The notes: generated from the letters alone by a model not told the origin. Shown: positions 8,726 to 17,107, numbered from the stretch's first letter. The stretch is DNA of 17,948 nt from Patescibacteria group bacterium (GCA_018813375.1 JAHJBU010000113.1:1-17948); one strand, 5' to 3'. Made by a program: numbers and translations.

Positions 8726-9142
8726 ATGGCTACCGAAACAGAAATGATTAAAGAACAAGGAAAAAGTTTTGAGGAAAAAACAGCACAGGTAAAAGAGCTT
8801 CTGCCTGACTTGATAGAGGTTGACCCTCTGGCTGTCTTTTGTCCAATAGGAGCGAAATTCACAATCAAAGGGAAAAGTTTTGAGCTTTTCCCTTTGCCAT
8901 TAAGGAAGCTGGCTATGCTCCAAAGATTAGGGAAAAGCATGGTCGCTATGGCAACAACAGACCAAACAGATGAGGCTGTTGACAAGGCAATGATTACTAT
9001 TGCCGAAACAATATGTACAATTGTAGATGCTCCGAAGGAAGAGGCTGATTTTTTCTACAATAATTTGACTCAGCCGATGTTGGAATGGATACTCAGGACA
9101 GCATCTCTCATGTCTCAAGGAGTCAACCCAAAAAAAGCATAG
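8726..9142 (+). CDS. Tail assembly chaperone, short form (138 aa, gpG-like)
   Basis: Counterpart of lambda gpG and its many analogues, which hold the tape measure soluble and recruit tube subunits. They do not stay in the virion. The protein is small and mostly helical after an acidic start (LPDLIEVDPLAVFCPIG). It has a short beta part (AKFTIKGKSFELFPLPLRKL) typical of these chaperones, then helices to the stop. There is little sequence identity within this group, so the call rests mainly on place (between tube and tape measure) and on the frameshift signal near the stop. The start has AGGAGG 9 nt upstream. Reading normally ends at the TAG at 9140-9142. Confidence 0.82.
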   Translation: MATETEMIKEQGKSFEEKTAQVKELLPDLIEVDPLAVFCPIGAKFTIKGKSFELFPLPLRKLAMLQRLGKSMVAMATTDQTDEAVDKAMITIAETICTIVDAPKEEADFFYNNLTQPMLEWILRTASLMSQGVNPKKA

Positions 9143-9321
9143 ACCAAGATATTATGGCATGGGCAGAGACAATGGTTATCTTGGTAAGCGAAATGGGCTT
9201 GTCTCTGTCTGAAACATTAGACTTGACCGTGCAACAGATTGAGGTATTGTTTGAGGGCTGGCAACGATTGCAAAAACGAAAAGAAAGGGAATGTCAGAAA
9301 GCCTCAAGGAAAATAAAATGA
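8726..9321 (+). CDS. Tail assembly chaperone, -1 frameshift product (about 198 aa, gpGT-like)
   Basis: This is the longer partner made when ribosomes slip back one base at 9127-9136. The first 137 residues are shared with the short form. The remaining 61 are read in the -1 frame from AGC at 9136 to the TGA at 9319-9321, giving a junction of GVNPKKSIDQDIMAW. The extension is helical (SEMGLSLSETLDLTVQQIEV, then FEGWQRLQKRKERE), like the T domain of lambda gpGT, which binds tube protein. The -1 frame has ATGs at 9085 and 9154 but neither has a convincing ribosome site, so independent translation is unlikely. Its stop overlaps the tape measure ATG (ATGA), coupling the two. Confidence 0.82.
9127..9136 (+). 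promoter_or_regulatory. Programmed -1 ribosomal frameshift slippery site
   Basis: In the zero frame the bases read C CCA AAA AAA followed by GCA TAG. This holds two overlapping X XXY YYZ heptamers: CCCAAAA (9127-9133) and AAAAAAA (9130-9136). Slipping at either gives the same fused protein. The zero-frame stop comes one codon later. Such A-rich heptamers are classic bacterial slip sites. Confidence 0.88.
9143..9210 (+). promoter_or_regulatory. Predicted H-type pseudoknot stimulating the frameshift
   Basis: Stem 1 pairs 9143-9151 (ACCAAGATA) with 9177-9185 (TATCTTGGT), nine perfect pairs. It begins 6 nt after the second slippery heptamer and 9 nt after the first, within the usual stimulator distance. 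Part of the 25-nt loop, 9161-9170 (GGGCAGAGAC), pairs with 9201-9210 (GTCTCTGTCT), ten pairs including two G-U. This gives stem 2 of an H-type pseudoknot. Pairing was worked out by eye, without an energy calculation. Confidence 0.65.
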
Positions 9322-12278
9322 GTGATTACAAAATAGGGATAGACCTCGCATTAAAAGACATGGCGTCTGGCGAACTGGCAACATTTAAGCAAAAGATATC
9401 AGACATTAAACCTGATTTTAGGGCTGTTGGTGTTGCTGCTGGAGCTGCGTCTGTGGCTATGGGTATGCTCGGTAAAACAGCTATGGATGTATCTATACAA
9501 TTCCAAGAAGCATTGGCAGAGGTATCTACTATTGTGGATACCACAAAAATTGATATTGGAGCTATGGGAGACCAAGTAATTGCATTATCTCAAAAAGTAC
9601 CTCAATCAGCAGCTCTGCTCACAAGAGGATTATATGAGGTAATCTCGGCAGACATTGATGCATCAAAGGCTATGGGAGTTTTAGAGGTTGCTGCAAAGGC
9701 GGCGACTGCTGGGCTAACTACCACAGAGGTTGCTGTTGACGGTATTACTACAGTACTCAATGCCTATGGTATGGAGGCAGAAGAGGCAGGGAGAATATCG
9801 GATATTGCATTCGAGACAGTGAAGCGGGGCAAACTAAGATTTGAAGAATTTGCCTCGTCGATTGGTACTGTTGCAACTCCTGCGGCGGTAGCAGGAGTGA
9901 GTATTGAAGAGGTTGCGGCAGCGATAGCAACAATGACAAAAAAAGGGCTTGACGCTGCTACCGCTACAACCTATCTGCGTGGCGTCCTTATGTCAATATT
10001 GTCTCCCGCATCTGAGTCGAAAAAAATAGCAAAGGCTTTGGGGATTGATTTTTCGGCAGCAGGATTAAAGGCAAAAGGGCTGTCTGCTTTCTTGCGGGAT
10101 ATTTCTGCTGCTGCAAAAGGAAATACCGATGTCCTGACAACTCTGTTTGGTGATGTCCGGGCGTTCACTGGTGTTTTGACAATATCTGGTGAGGGGGCAA
10201 AGAGTTTTGAAAGCGATTTGAAGGGCATGTATGGTGCAATAGGGCAGACACAGCAGGCATTAGACAAGATGATGGCTACGCATGGGGCAACATTAACGAT
10301 CCTTAAGAATACATGGGAGAATTTCCTGATCACGATTGGGGATATTTTCCTTCCGTTGGTGGGGAAGGTTGCGGTTGCAATGAGCGGAGTTTTAATACTC
10401 ACGAAAGCATGGATTGATGACAATAAAAGCCTTGTTGGTGTAGTTGGTGGTGTTGGGGTAGCTGTTGTGGCATTGACAGCAGGAGTTGCGGCATTAGGGC
10501 TTTTGTTGCCGTCGATAATCGTCGGCATGAAGGCAATAGGGATATTGTTCAGCTCAATACTACCAAATGCTATTGGAGCGACAAAAATAGCATTAATAAG
10601 CCTTGCGACTAATCCCCTTACATGGTTGGCTGTAGCAGCAGGGATATTGGCAGGGGAATTTCTGAAACTCAAAAGTGGGACAGATAAGGCTATTGAATCA
10701 CACAATCAGCACATCACCAGTATATCAGGATTGGTAGACGGATACAATAACCTCACCACTGGAGCATTAGCAGGGACAGCGTCAGCATTGGATAGACAGA
10801 AAAAAATCATAGGAGAAATCAAAACACTGCTCCCTGAATACTCCTCACAGTTAGACACAATCTCAAGAAGTGGGAAAATCACAGCAAAGGACATCAAAGG
10901 AATTAATCAGCAAATAATAAATCAGTATAATGCCACACTCCATAACATGACAATGTTGGAGACAACAGGCAGGCAAGCGGGCAGCTTTTTGAAAAGAGTA
11001 GGATCATCTCTGTTGGGAATAGGGCAGTTAATTGCAACAGGGATTATTGCTATTTTCGAAATGCTGGGGACGACAGTAGACAGTTATGTTGAGGCAATTG
11101 TCAGCATGATTATGAAGTTTAGCACTAATATTGCTGACATGTTCATGTCAATTTTTAGTGGCGACTGGAAAAAAGTCAAAGCGGCGGGCGAGGCATTAGG
11201 CAGCAGTTTTGGCGGTGGAATAAAAGAGGGATTTCTTGTATCTACTGGCAGCAAAATCGTGCAAGACTGGAAAAACATAATGTCTGACTTTGGAAAAGAC
11301 GCTGGAAAAATATATGACAATACGATGAATACCGTATATGGCAAGTTTCTTACAGGTGGTATGCCCGTAAAGCCAAAATTGCTGGAGATGAAAGATATGT
11401 TGCCGACAGAAGCAGAGGTAAAGGATGAAATTACAGCAATGGGAGTAACGGCAGCAGAGGGAATAAGTGTAGTAAAAGAAAAAATAACAGCAGCTGTGGC
11501 AAAACCAACGGTAAACATGCCAGTACCACCACATGGAGGAGTACACCCTCCACACCCGATGGAAGCAGGGATGACAGCTGTCGGGGCTATGACAGGAGTA
11601 GGAACAGCAACCGTACCTATATCATTTGGTGCACAACCTCAACACCCGATGGCAGCAGGGATGGAGGTGTCAGCTCCACTCGTGCCAGACCCGATAGTTT
11701 TGGAAACGCAGTTACAACAGGCACAGACAAAATATGATACATTTTTTGCGGCAATTTCACAGGGGGCGATGACGACGCAAACTGTATTTAATGACAGTAT
11801 AGCGATGTTGTCGGGTACATTTGCCACAAATATCAATGCTATGATTTCAGGGACAAAGAATTTTGGACAGGCAGTAACGGCAGTATGGAAGGATCTAAAG
11901 GCTGCTGTAATACAGTGTATCAGTGAGATGGTTGCGAAAATGATAGCTATGGCAGCAATAAAGTCGATATTTGGTGCATTTGGGATACCAATACCATCAT
12001 TTCAGACTGCCCCTGGCGAATACAAGGTTGTCCCTGGAGCTCCATCAACACCACAGATAATCCAAGCACATGGCGGGGAGGTTGTAGGCAGACCTGCACC
12101 TCAATTAGTTGGTGCTGGCGGTGGGGGCGGTGGGCAGAATATAACCGTCAACCTCAATCCTGCAATGATGTTTGGCGGGGACGCAAATCAGATGGCTAAC
12201 GCAATTAAAGGGCTATTTCGAGAACACGATTTGATGGCAAATAAAGGATTGACAACTAATTACATAAGGAAGATATAA
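9318..12278 (+). CDS. Tail tape measure protein, TP901 type (986 aa)
   Basis: Sets tail length and is expelled into the host during DNA delivery. Residues about 40 to 330 carry the conserved TP901-like core: FQEALAEVSTIVDTT, then LSQKVPQSAALLTRGLYEVI, an alanine-rich helical stretch (AAKAATAGLTTTEVAVDGI), TVLNAYGM and GVLMSILSPA. Residues about 350-450 hold glycine/alanine-rich hydrophobic segments, and another lies near 563-583, as usual for tape measures. The C-terminal third has a proline/glycine linker and a final helical part with a GGGGGGQ stretch. The start at 9318 is chosen over an in-frame ATG at 9291: AAGGA lies 7 nt upstream and the ATG overlaps the preceding TGA. Using about 0.15 nm per residue, a tail near 150 nm is expected (inference). 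Confidence 0.9.
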   Translation: MSDYKIGIDLALKDMASGELATFKQKISDIKPDFRAVGVAAGAASVAMGMLGKTAMDVSIQFQEALAEVSTIVDTTKIDIGAMGDQVIALSQKVPQSAALLTRGLYEVISADIDASKAMGVLEVAAKAATAGLTTTEVAVDGITTVLNAYGMEAEEAGRISDIAFETVKRGKLRFEEFASSIGTVATPAAVAGVSIEEVAAAIATMTKKGLDAATATTYLRGVLMSILSPASESKKIAKALGIDFSAAGLKAKGLSAFLRDISAAAKGNTDVLTTLFGDVRAFTGVLTISGEGAKSFESDLKGMYGAIGQTQQALDKMMATHGATLTILKNTWENFLITIGDIFLPLVGKVAVAMSGVLILTKAWIDDNKSLVGVVGGVGVAVVALTAGVAALGLLLPSIIVGMKAIGILFSSILPNAIGATKIALISLATNPLTWLAVAAGILAGEFLKLKSGTDKAIESHNQHITSISGLVDGYNNLTTGALAGTASALDRQKKIIGEIKTLLPEYSSQLDTISRSGKITAKDIKGINQQIINQYNATLHNMTMLETTGRQAGSFLKRVGSSLLGIGQLIATGIIAIFEMLGTTVDSYVEAIVSMIMKFSTNIADMFMSIFSGDWKKVKAAGEALGSSFGGGIKEGFLVSTGSKIVQDWKNIMSDFGKDAGKIYDNTMNTVYGKFLTGGMPVKPKLLEMKDMLPTEAEVKDEITAMGVTAAEGISVVKEKITAAVAKPTVNMPVPPHGGVHPPHPMEAGMTAVGAMTGVGTATVPISFGAQPQHPMAAGMEVSAPLVPDPIVLETQLQQAQTKYDTFFAAISQGAMTTQTVFNDSIAMLSGTFATNINAMISGTKNFGQAVTAVWKDLKAAVIQCISEMVAKMIAMAAIKSIFGAFGIPIPSFQTAPGEYKVVPGAPSTPQIIQAHGGEVVGRPAPQLVGAGGGGGGQNITVNLNPAMMFGGDANQMANAIKGLFREHDLMANKGLTTNYIRKI
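11552..11573 (+). repeat. Short in-frame repeat in tape measure linker, copy 1
   Basis: Twenty-two bases matching 11642-11663 with one difference. Both encode HPM(E/A)AGM, 30 codons apart, within a proline/glycine-rich linker of the tape measure protein. Confidence 0.75.
11642..11663 (+). repeat. Short in-frame repeat in tape measure linker, copy 2
   Basis: Partner of 11552-11573 at an offset of 90 bp. It suggests that the linker has grown by a small duplication that kept the frame. Confidence 0.75.
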
Positions 12279-12652
12279 TGGCAAATCCAATAATTAAAAT
12301 TGAGTATGGATACAACTACTCACAATCATATACACTCGCTGTCAATCCGTACCCTGTAACGATAGAACGGGAAATATTGATTGACCGTGTCAGACAGAGC
12401 AACGGCACACGAGTCAGTTATCAGCGAGCCAAAAAATGGACATTTGATTTTAGCTTTCAGTGGATACCGCTATCAATGTACCATTCTCTGCTCACACTCA
12501 GGGACATACCAGAGCCGTACAGACTAACCCTCAGTAACATGACACCAGCTGGGACATATATTGTTCAGTGGGATGGCAATATGAGTAACCGATATTGGAT
12601 ACCGCTGGTAGGCGGCGGATTTAGCGGCGAGATAAGCCTTGTGGAGGCATAG
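12278..12652 (+). CDS. Small tail tip protein downstream of tape measure (124 aa)
   Basis: Likely part of the distal tail ring or tip complex, in the slot held by Dit-like or lambda gpM-like proteins. It is beta-rich throughout: YTLAVNPYPVTIEREILIDR, then KKWTFDFSFQWIPLSMYHSL, PYRLTLSNMTPAGTYIVQW and a closing GGFSGEISLVEA. That arrangement of a strand pair, a short helix around MYHSLLTLRD and a final strand pair resembles the tube-like fold shared by many tail ring proteins. The start overlaps the tape measure stop as TAATG, with AAGGA 7 nt upstream. I do not recognise the exact family. The position between tape measure and hub is the main support for the role. Confidence 0.65.
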   Translation: MANPIIKIEYGYNYSQSYTLAVNPYPVTIEREILIDRVRQSNGTRVSYQRAKKWTFDFSFQWIPLSMYHSLLTLRDIPEPYRLTLSNMTPAGTYIVQWDGNMSNRYWIPLVGGGFSGEISLVEA

Positions 12653-12657
12653 ACCTC

Positions 12658-15600
12658 ATGTCAAACATTTTCGTAAAAACCAAAAACACAAATGGAATAT
12701 GGAATGTATCAGATAGTTTTAAGACAGAACTCGCAAAACTATCAGGGGCAGAGCCTTGCTGGAAAGTACTCTGGACACCAACCGAAAATGAGGCTGACTG
12801 GATTGAGGTTGGTGGGCTGGTGTCTGTTGGCTCAATCAGAAAAGAGGTTGAGCGAGAACTACATACATTTATGGCGATGTCTGCCAATCTGGTTTTTGAT
12901 AATACGAAAGGGCAGTGGGATAGAAGAGGTTTTTGGCAAAACTTGTCAGGTGATTTTGTAACGGAATGCAGAATAACTGATGAGACAAAAGATAGTATTG
13001 AAGGATTAGGCACAGATGAATATTATCTTGAGGCAGGGTATGACGGCAACTGGATAGGGCAGGTCTTAGCTTTGTTTGCATGGAGGATGTATACTACAGC
13101 GGATGGAGAGTGGCTGTATGCTGGCTGTTCAGGCAGGGTTATGAGATTGCAAAACGAGACATGGACGGAAGTACCTAACACACAAGGTTATGATATTAGC
13201 CACAAAGACAAATTATTTCTTGAGGCTAATGGAAATGTTTATTTTTCCAGCGGGAATAAAATCTATCGTGATTATGGTAGTTTTTTCTTTTTGACGAAGG
13301 ATTTGTCAGTTTCACTTTATGAAAGACAACCATATGGTTTTTATGTTACTCATTTACTTGGGATGGGTGAATGGGGCGGGATGATATTTTTATATTGCCG
13401 ATATAATGATGGGTATCATGATATTATTTGTACGGATACATGTTTTGACCCTATTTGCCATTTATCACAAGTTTCTGGGGCAATAAATATTTTTGGCGAC
13501 TTCATTTCTCACAACGGAGAATTTTATCTGGCAACAAATAATAGTATATATCAATACACAGACAGCAGTTTTGCCCTCATAGCATCTATGCCAGACAATG
13601 CAACGGAAAGCAAGAAATTCTGTATCTGCCAAGACAAGCTATTTATTAATCACACCTCTGCGGCATACAATCGGATATACTCAATCAACGAGGAGGGGAT
13701 TGTTATAGAGAAGGATTATAACCACCCAACCTACGGCTCAATTACTGATTTAGTCCCGATGTCTATTGATAGAATGTTGATATTTTTCTCTGGCACAAGG
13801 AAAGTTGAAGAGTACACACCAAAAAATGGATTCCATCTCCCGACAAATGGCGAAATATACACCAAAATCGCAGCAGCAACGCAGGGGGCAATATACAAAA
13901 AGCATCTGTTTGCTGCACAGTGGGTTTATGGTACATCTAAGGCAATATTTAACCGTTGTTTGGTATACAAAAATCACGCATATCTAAAATCGGTACATAT
14001 ATACCAATATTATGAGCACACCAACATAATAGCAGGGATGACAATAGTATTTGATTTTAAGGGCTATTATAGGGATTGTACTGTTGTTAATCTTGGGCTG
14101 TTTGGCAGTAGAAATGTATATGAAGAGAAAATCCGTATCTGGAAGGGCTATAAATTAGCTAATGGCAATTATGAATTTGTCCCTGCATTTACTGGTATGG
14201 TTGACCGTGTGGATACCTCAGACACAGGCGGCACGGCAACAGTATCATTGATAGACCTCAACAAAAAGCTGGCACAGGTTACAGCTGAAACCGTAACAAT
14301 GGACGGCTCGGACGGCACGCTGACAACCAAACTCAATATCAGCACAGCATTAGAGGCAACAGGCGGGTATGGTAAGGGATTGCCAAAAGGAGCAACAAAA
14401 ATACCTGTTTTGCCTCCGATTGACAAATTCCCGACAGCAGGGAAAATAAAAATTAACAACGAAGTTATAACTTATGCCTCAAAGATAGAAACGGCTCTGG
14501 ATACCTCGTTCAATGGGTGTGACCGTGGGGCTGACCTGACAATCGACGATAATCATACAGACGGAGCAACAGTCAGCAATAATCAATGGTACATTGCTCC
14601 ACGCACAGACATGGCAGTTGAGCGGCTGCTACAAGAGGCAAACATAACAGATTATCAGATAGACACGACCACAACCATAGCAGATTTTGAGCATTTTAGC
14701 TATCACGGCAAAACCCCACCAATGCCCCCGTTTGGGGTATGCAGGTGCATGTGTTATGATGCCGTTCGGGACCGCTACTGGATGGGAGTTGATGATATGC
14801 TGTATCTGTGGCAGGATAGCGTGTGGACGCTGGCGGGAGTGGTGGAGGCAGGGAGTTACATCTATCAGATAGCAGTGTGGGAGGATAATGGTGAGGTGTA
14901 TTTTGTTACCTGCTCAAATAACGGCAAATATACACAGACATGGGACAATGATATGTCAGACTATATCAATACATTCCGTTTGTGGGGATTTATACCAGAC
15001 ACTCAATTGTTTTTTGCGATAAATTCTACGATAGGAGAGAATTATTTATTTTATGGGATTAGCACAGGGTGGGCATGGGGTGATGTTCGATATACCGATT
15101 ATAATGCTCTGCCTGCAGGTGGATTTTTCATTGGGACAGGAGCAGCAAATGGAAGATTGTTTTTCAAAACAATCTTTGTGCAATCTCGCTGGTATGAAGG
15201 TCCAACAATCAAATCGGTTTGGTATCGTTTTGGAGCCTGTTATCTTAATCTAACAACCCGAGAAGTAGTTGCAGCAATGAATGATGTGTCCCTATTAGAA
15301 AAAAGCAACGCAATATCTTGTCCGTGCGACGCAGACACTACAGGGGCGGTTTTGATTGTAGCAACACCAGTATCTAATTCAAGAAACATCCAAATAGACA
15401 GCTACTCTGCCACAGGCGATAGAATCAGGAGACGGATAATAAGCATTAGTAATTTAACTATGCCTGTAGTATTTATTAGTGGGATTCTTGCAATATCTCC
15501 ATGCAGTCTCTCTCATATAGATTATGCGATAGCTCTGTTTTATTGGCAATCCGATAGAGTGAGTAGACATGAAACAATATCTATTGTTTGTTATGTTACG

Positions 15601-16533
15601 GATTACACTGATGTTGCTATTACTCTGAGCACAAGTGCAATTGTAGATCAGCGGAGTCCCCTACCTGACATTGTCCTGAATTTTATAATACGAAATGGTG
15701 ATAGTTATTTCGTAAAAGGAAACCCAAGCAAATTACATCGGATACACAGAGAAGGATTGGCTGTAAACCTGTTAGATATAGGAACGACTGTTGTTGGGCA
15801 GCAGGACACGGCATCTTCTCTTTGTTTAGGCATGATGGAAGGGCAACAAGCAATTTTAGGCGTCTCTGCACCCTCGTATGCCCTCTGGCAGTATTCCAAA
15901 CATTCCGTAATATCTGCGTTCAATTCTGCCGATTTTACAGCTAATTTTGGGATTACCCCTATATCCGAGATACTCAAGTCGCTGGCTATCTCATCAGGAT
16001 TTGTAGGCTATTTTGATGAGTTTGGCAAATATTATTTTGTCAAGACCACATCTGCGGCAGATATTCTGGCTGGATTCGCAGAAAACGATATAACGCAGAT
16101 AGCCGAGAGTAGTGGAAATCTGGCTGAATATCCAATTGTCAACAAGGCGATTGTCTCGCTGTTTGACGGCACGACTCAAATCATGGAGTTGCCTATAACC
16201 TCAGAGTCAAGAATTAAGTTTGGGCTGGAGACTATGACGCTGTCAAATCCCTGGCTCAATAATGCAGGCGTAGCAAATGGGCTGGCAAAAGAGATTGTAG
16301 CCGGCTTTGCCCTGCCAAAATCAATTCTTGAGATGTCTGTCAGGTGGTATCCCATGCTACAGCTCAACAAGGTTATTACGATTATCAAGCCGACGATGGG
16401 TATATGGGTGAAGCCACAGCACGACCAAACGCTATTACTGCCAACAATCACAGCAGGTATGAGATGGCAACTACTTGAGGTTACGGAGATGGCTAATCCA
16501 CCAGGGACAAGTGTCAGAGTCAGGCAGATATAA
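12658..16533 (+). CDS. Tail hub / tip protein with two beta-propeller-like insertions (1291 aa)
   Basis: Probable central tail-tip protein at the end of the tube. Three blocks look like parts of a phage tail hub. Residues about 30-115 contain WKVLWTPTENEADWIEVGGL. Residues about 485-690 contain IRIWKGYKL, then FTGMVDRVDTSDTGGTATVS, and the module INNEVITYAS...GCDRGAD...H.DGATV seen in other phage tail proteins. Residues about 1080-1291 contain ILKSLAISSGFVGYFDEFGK and a long C-terminal beta part. Between them lie two aromatic-rich blocks (about 125-480 and 690-1075) with propeller-blade-like repeats such as EWLYAGCSGRVMRLQNETW, GEFYLATNNSIYQYTDSSF and RYWMGVDDMLYLWQDSVW. Those blocks could bind receptor or glycan (inference). 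GGAGG lies 10 nt before the ATG. This is the last gene of the dense operon. Hub assignment is by pattern and context. Confidence 0.75.
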   Translation: MSNIFVKTKNTNGIWNVSDSFKTELAKLSGAEPCWKVLWTPTENEADWIEVGGLVSVGSIRKEVERELHTFMAMSANLVFDNTKGQWDRRGFWQNLSGDFVTECRITDETKDSIEGLGTDEYYLEAGYDGNWIGQVLALFAWRMYTTADGEWLYAGCSGRVMRLQNETWTEVPNTQGYDISHKDKLFLEANGNVYFSSGNKIYRDYGSFFFLTKDLSVSLYERQPYGFYVTHLLGMGEWGGMIFLYCRYNDGYHDIICTDTCFDPICHLSQVSGAINIFGDFISHNGEFYLATNNSIYQYTDSSFALIASMPDNATESKKFCICQDKLFINHTSAAYNRIYSINEEGIVIEKDYNHPTYGSITDLVPMSIDRMLIFFSGTRKVEEYTPKNGFHLPTNGEIYTKIAAATQGAIYKKHLFAAQWVYGTSKAIFNRCLVYKNHAYLKSVHIYQYYEHTNIIAGMTIVFDFKGYYRDCTVVNLGLFGSRNVYEEKIRIWKGYKLANGNYEFVPAFTGMVDRVDTSDTGGTATVSLIDLNKKLAQVTAETVTMDGSDGTLTTKLNISTALEATGGYGKGLPKGATKIPVLPPIDKFPTAGKIKINNEVITYASKIETALDTSFNGCDRGADLTIDDNHTDGATVSNNQWYIAPRTDMAVERLLQEANITDYQIDTTTTIADFEHFSYHGKTPPMPPFGVCRCMCYDAVRDRYWMGVDDMLYLWQDSVWTLAGVVEAGSYIYQIAVWEDNGEVYFVTCSNNGKYTQTWDNDMSDYINTFRLWGFIPDTQLFFAINSTIGENYLFYGISTGWAWGDVRYTDYNALPAGGFFIGTGAANGRLFFKTIFVQSRWYEGPTIKSVWYRFGACYLNLTTREVVAAMNDVSLLEKSNAISCPCDADTTGAVLIVATPVSNSRNIQIDSYSATGDRIRRRIISISNLTMPVVFISGILAISPCSLSHIDYAIALFYWQSDRVSRHETISIVCYVTDYTDVAITLSTSAIVDQRSPLPDIVLNFIIRNGDSYFVKGNPSKLHRIHREGLAVNLLDIGTTVVGQQDTASSLCLGMMEGQQAILGVSAPSYALWQYSKHSVISAFNSADFTANFGITPISEILKSLAISSGFVGYFDEFGKYYFVKTTSAADILAGFAENDITQIAESSGNLAEYPIVNKAIVSLFDGTTQIMELPITSESRIKFGLETMTLSNPWLNNAGVANGLAKEIVAGFALPKSILEMSVRWYPMLQLNKVITIIKPTMGIWVKPQHDQTLLLPTITAGMRWQLLEVTEMANPPGTSVRVRQI

Positions 16534-16587
16534 CTTCATAACTTCATAACTTCATAACTTCAGAACTTCTAAACTTCAGAACTTCAG
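16532..16587 (+). repeat. 8-bp tandem repeat array starting inside the hub stop codon
   Basis: Seven contiguous 8-bp units: AACTTCAT three times, then AACTTCAG, AACTTCTA, AACTTCAG and AACTTCAG. The first unit begins with the last two bases of the TAA stop (16531-16533). The unit length is not a multiple of three and it lies outside the coding region. Later units are more diverged than the first three. Confidence 0.95.
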
Positions 16588-16960
16588 CATGAAAAATACC
16601 GTAAAAATAACCAAAAAACATTGAAATATTGACCTATTCTACTGCGGCAAACAACATCATTAATGGATGCCCCGTGTCCAATAATTGAACATGTCCAAAA
16701 ACTGTACCATATCGTACACATCTGCTTTTTTATTAGTATACTTTTTATTTACTCCTCATATTACTATACTTACACACCAAAACCTAACCCATTACATTAA
16801 TTATATATTCAAAAACAGTGTTCTTATTAGTACCCTTATGCCTTAATTTTCCCTGTCTTTTCTATCTCGAAAGCCATAACATCAATAAACATATATACTT
16901 ATGCCTATATGCTTCAATCTGGCATGGAACTTACTATATATAATATGTCAGGGTGAAGAG
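16588..16960. other. AT-rich stretch without a recognisable gene
   Basis: About 370 bp between the repeat array and the phased repeats. I see no ORF with a ribosome site on either strand, no tRNA-like sequence and no GC-rich hairpin followed by T residues that would end the structural transcript. TGTCCA occurs twice near 16675-16697, flanking CAATAATTG, a short palindrome with a one-base centre. Its meaning is unknown. Confidence 0.6.
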
Positions 16961-17000
16961 ATTGAAAATAAATGAAAATAATTGAAAATAATTGAAAATA
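16961..17000 (+). repeat. Four phased 10-bp A-tract repeats upstream of promoter
   Basis: Units are ATTGAAAATA, AATGAAAATA, ATTGAAAATA and ATTGAAAATA, followed by a partial ATT. Each carries an AAAA tract exactly one helical turn from the next, ending 4 bp before the -35 box. Phased A-tracts bend DNA, and AT-rich DNA there can act as an UP element. Repeated operator sites are the other reading. Confidence 0.9.
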
Positions 17001-17004
17001 ATTC

Positions 17005-17033
17005 TTGACAAATTGGTATAAATATGGTATATT
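17005..17033 (+). promoter_or_regulatory. Sigma70-type promoter
   Basis: TTGACA (17005-17010, perfect -35), a 17-bp spacer, then TATATT (17028-17033, five of six bases of the -10 consensus). Transcription would start near 17040 and give a leader of about 80 nt ahead of the gene at 17122. It is the best promoter I see in the window. Confidence 0.85.
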
Positions 17034-17040
17034 ATATATG

Positions 17041-17107
17041 TAGGGTAAAGGAAACCTTGACGCTGGACAAAAAGCCAAATGATGGCAGTCAGGCAAGGGA
17101 AAAAGAT
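17041..17107 (+). promoter_or_regulatory. Structured 5' leader with competing stem-loops
   Basis: The leader can pair CCTTG (17055-17059) with CAAGG (17094-17098), enclosing a GCCA/TGGC hairpin (17074-17077 with 17083-17086, loop 5 nt). CCTT can instead pair with AAGG just upstream (17049-17051 region) across an AAA loop, so two structures compete. The ribosome site AAGGAGG (17108-17114) starts right after it. No known riboswitch class fits well. Confidence 0.4.

Noticed and set aside
9085..9126. Independent gene starting at ATG 9085
   Set aside because: There is no ribosome site, and the frame is explained fully by -1 frameshifting at 9127-9136.
9291..9317. Earlier in-frame ATG for the tape measure gene at 9291
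   Set aside because: AAGGGA touches that ATG with no spacer. The ATG at 9318 has AAGGA 7 nt upstream and the usual ATGA overlap with the previous stop.
16532..17000. CRISPR array suggested by repeated short units
   Set aside because: Units are 8 and 10 bp and directly contiguous with no spacers, so they are simple tandem repeats.
17041..17107. Cyclic-di-GMP (GEMM-I) riboswitch in the leader, suggested by GACGC and AAAGCC
   Set aside because: The hairpin that should sit between the GGCAAACC-like part and GGACGC is missing, and the closing GGGTTGCC-like part is absent.
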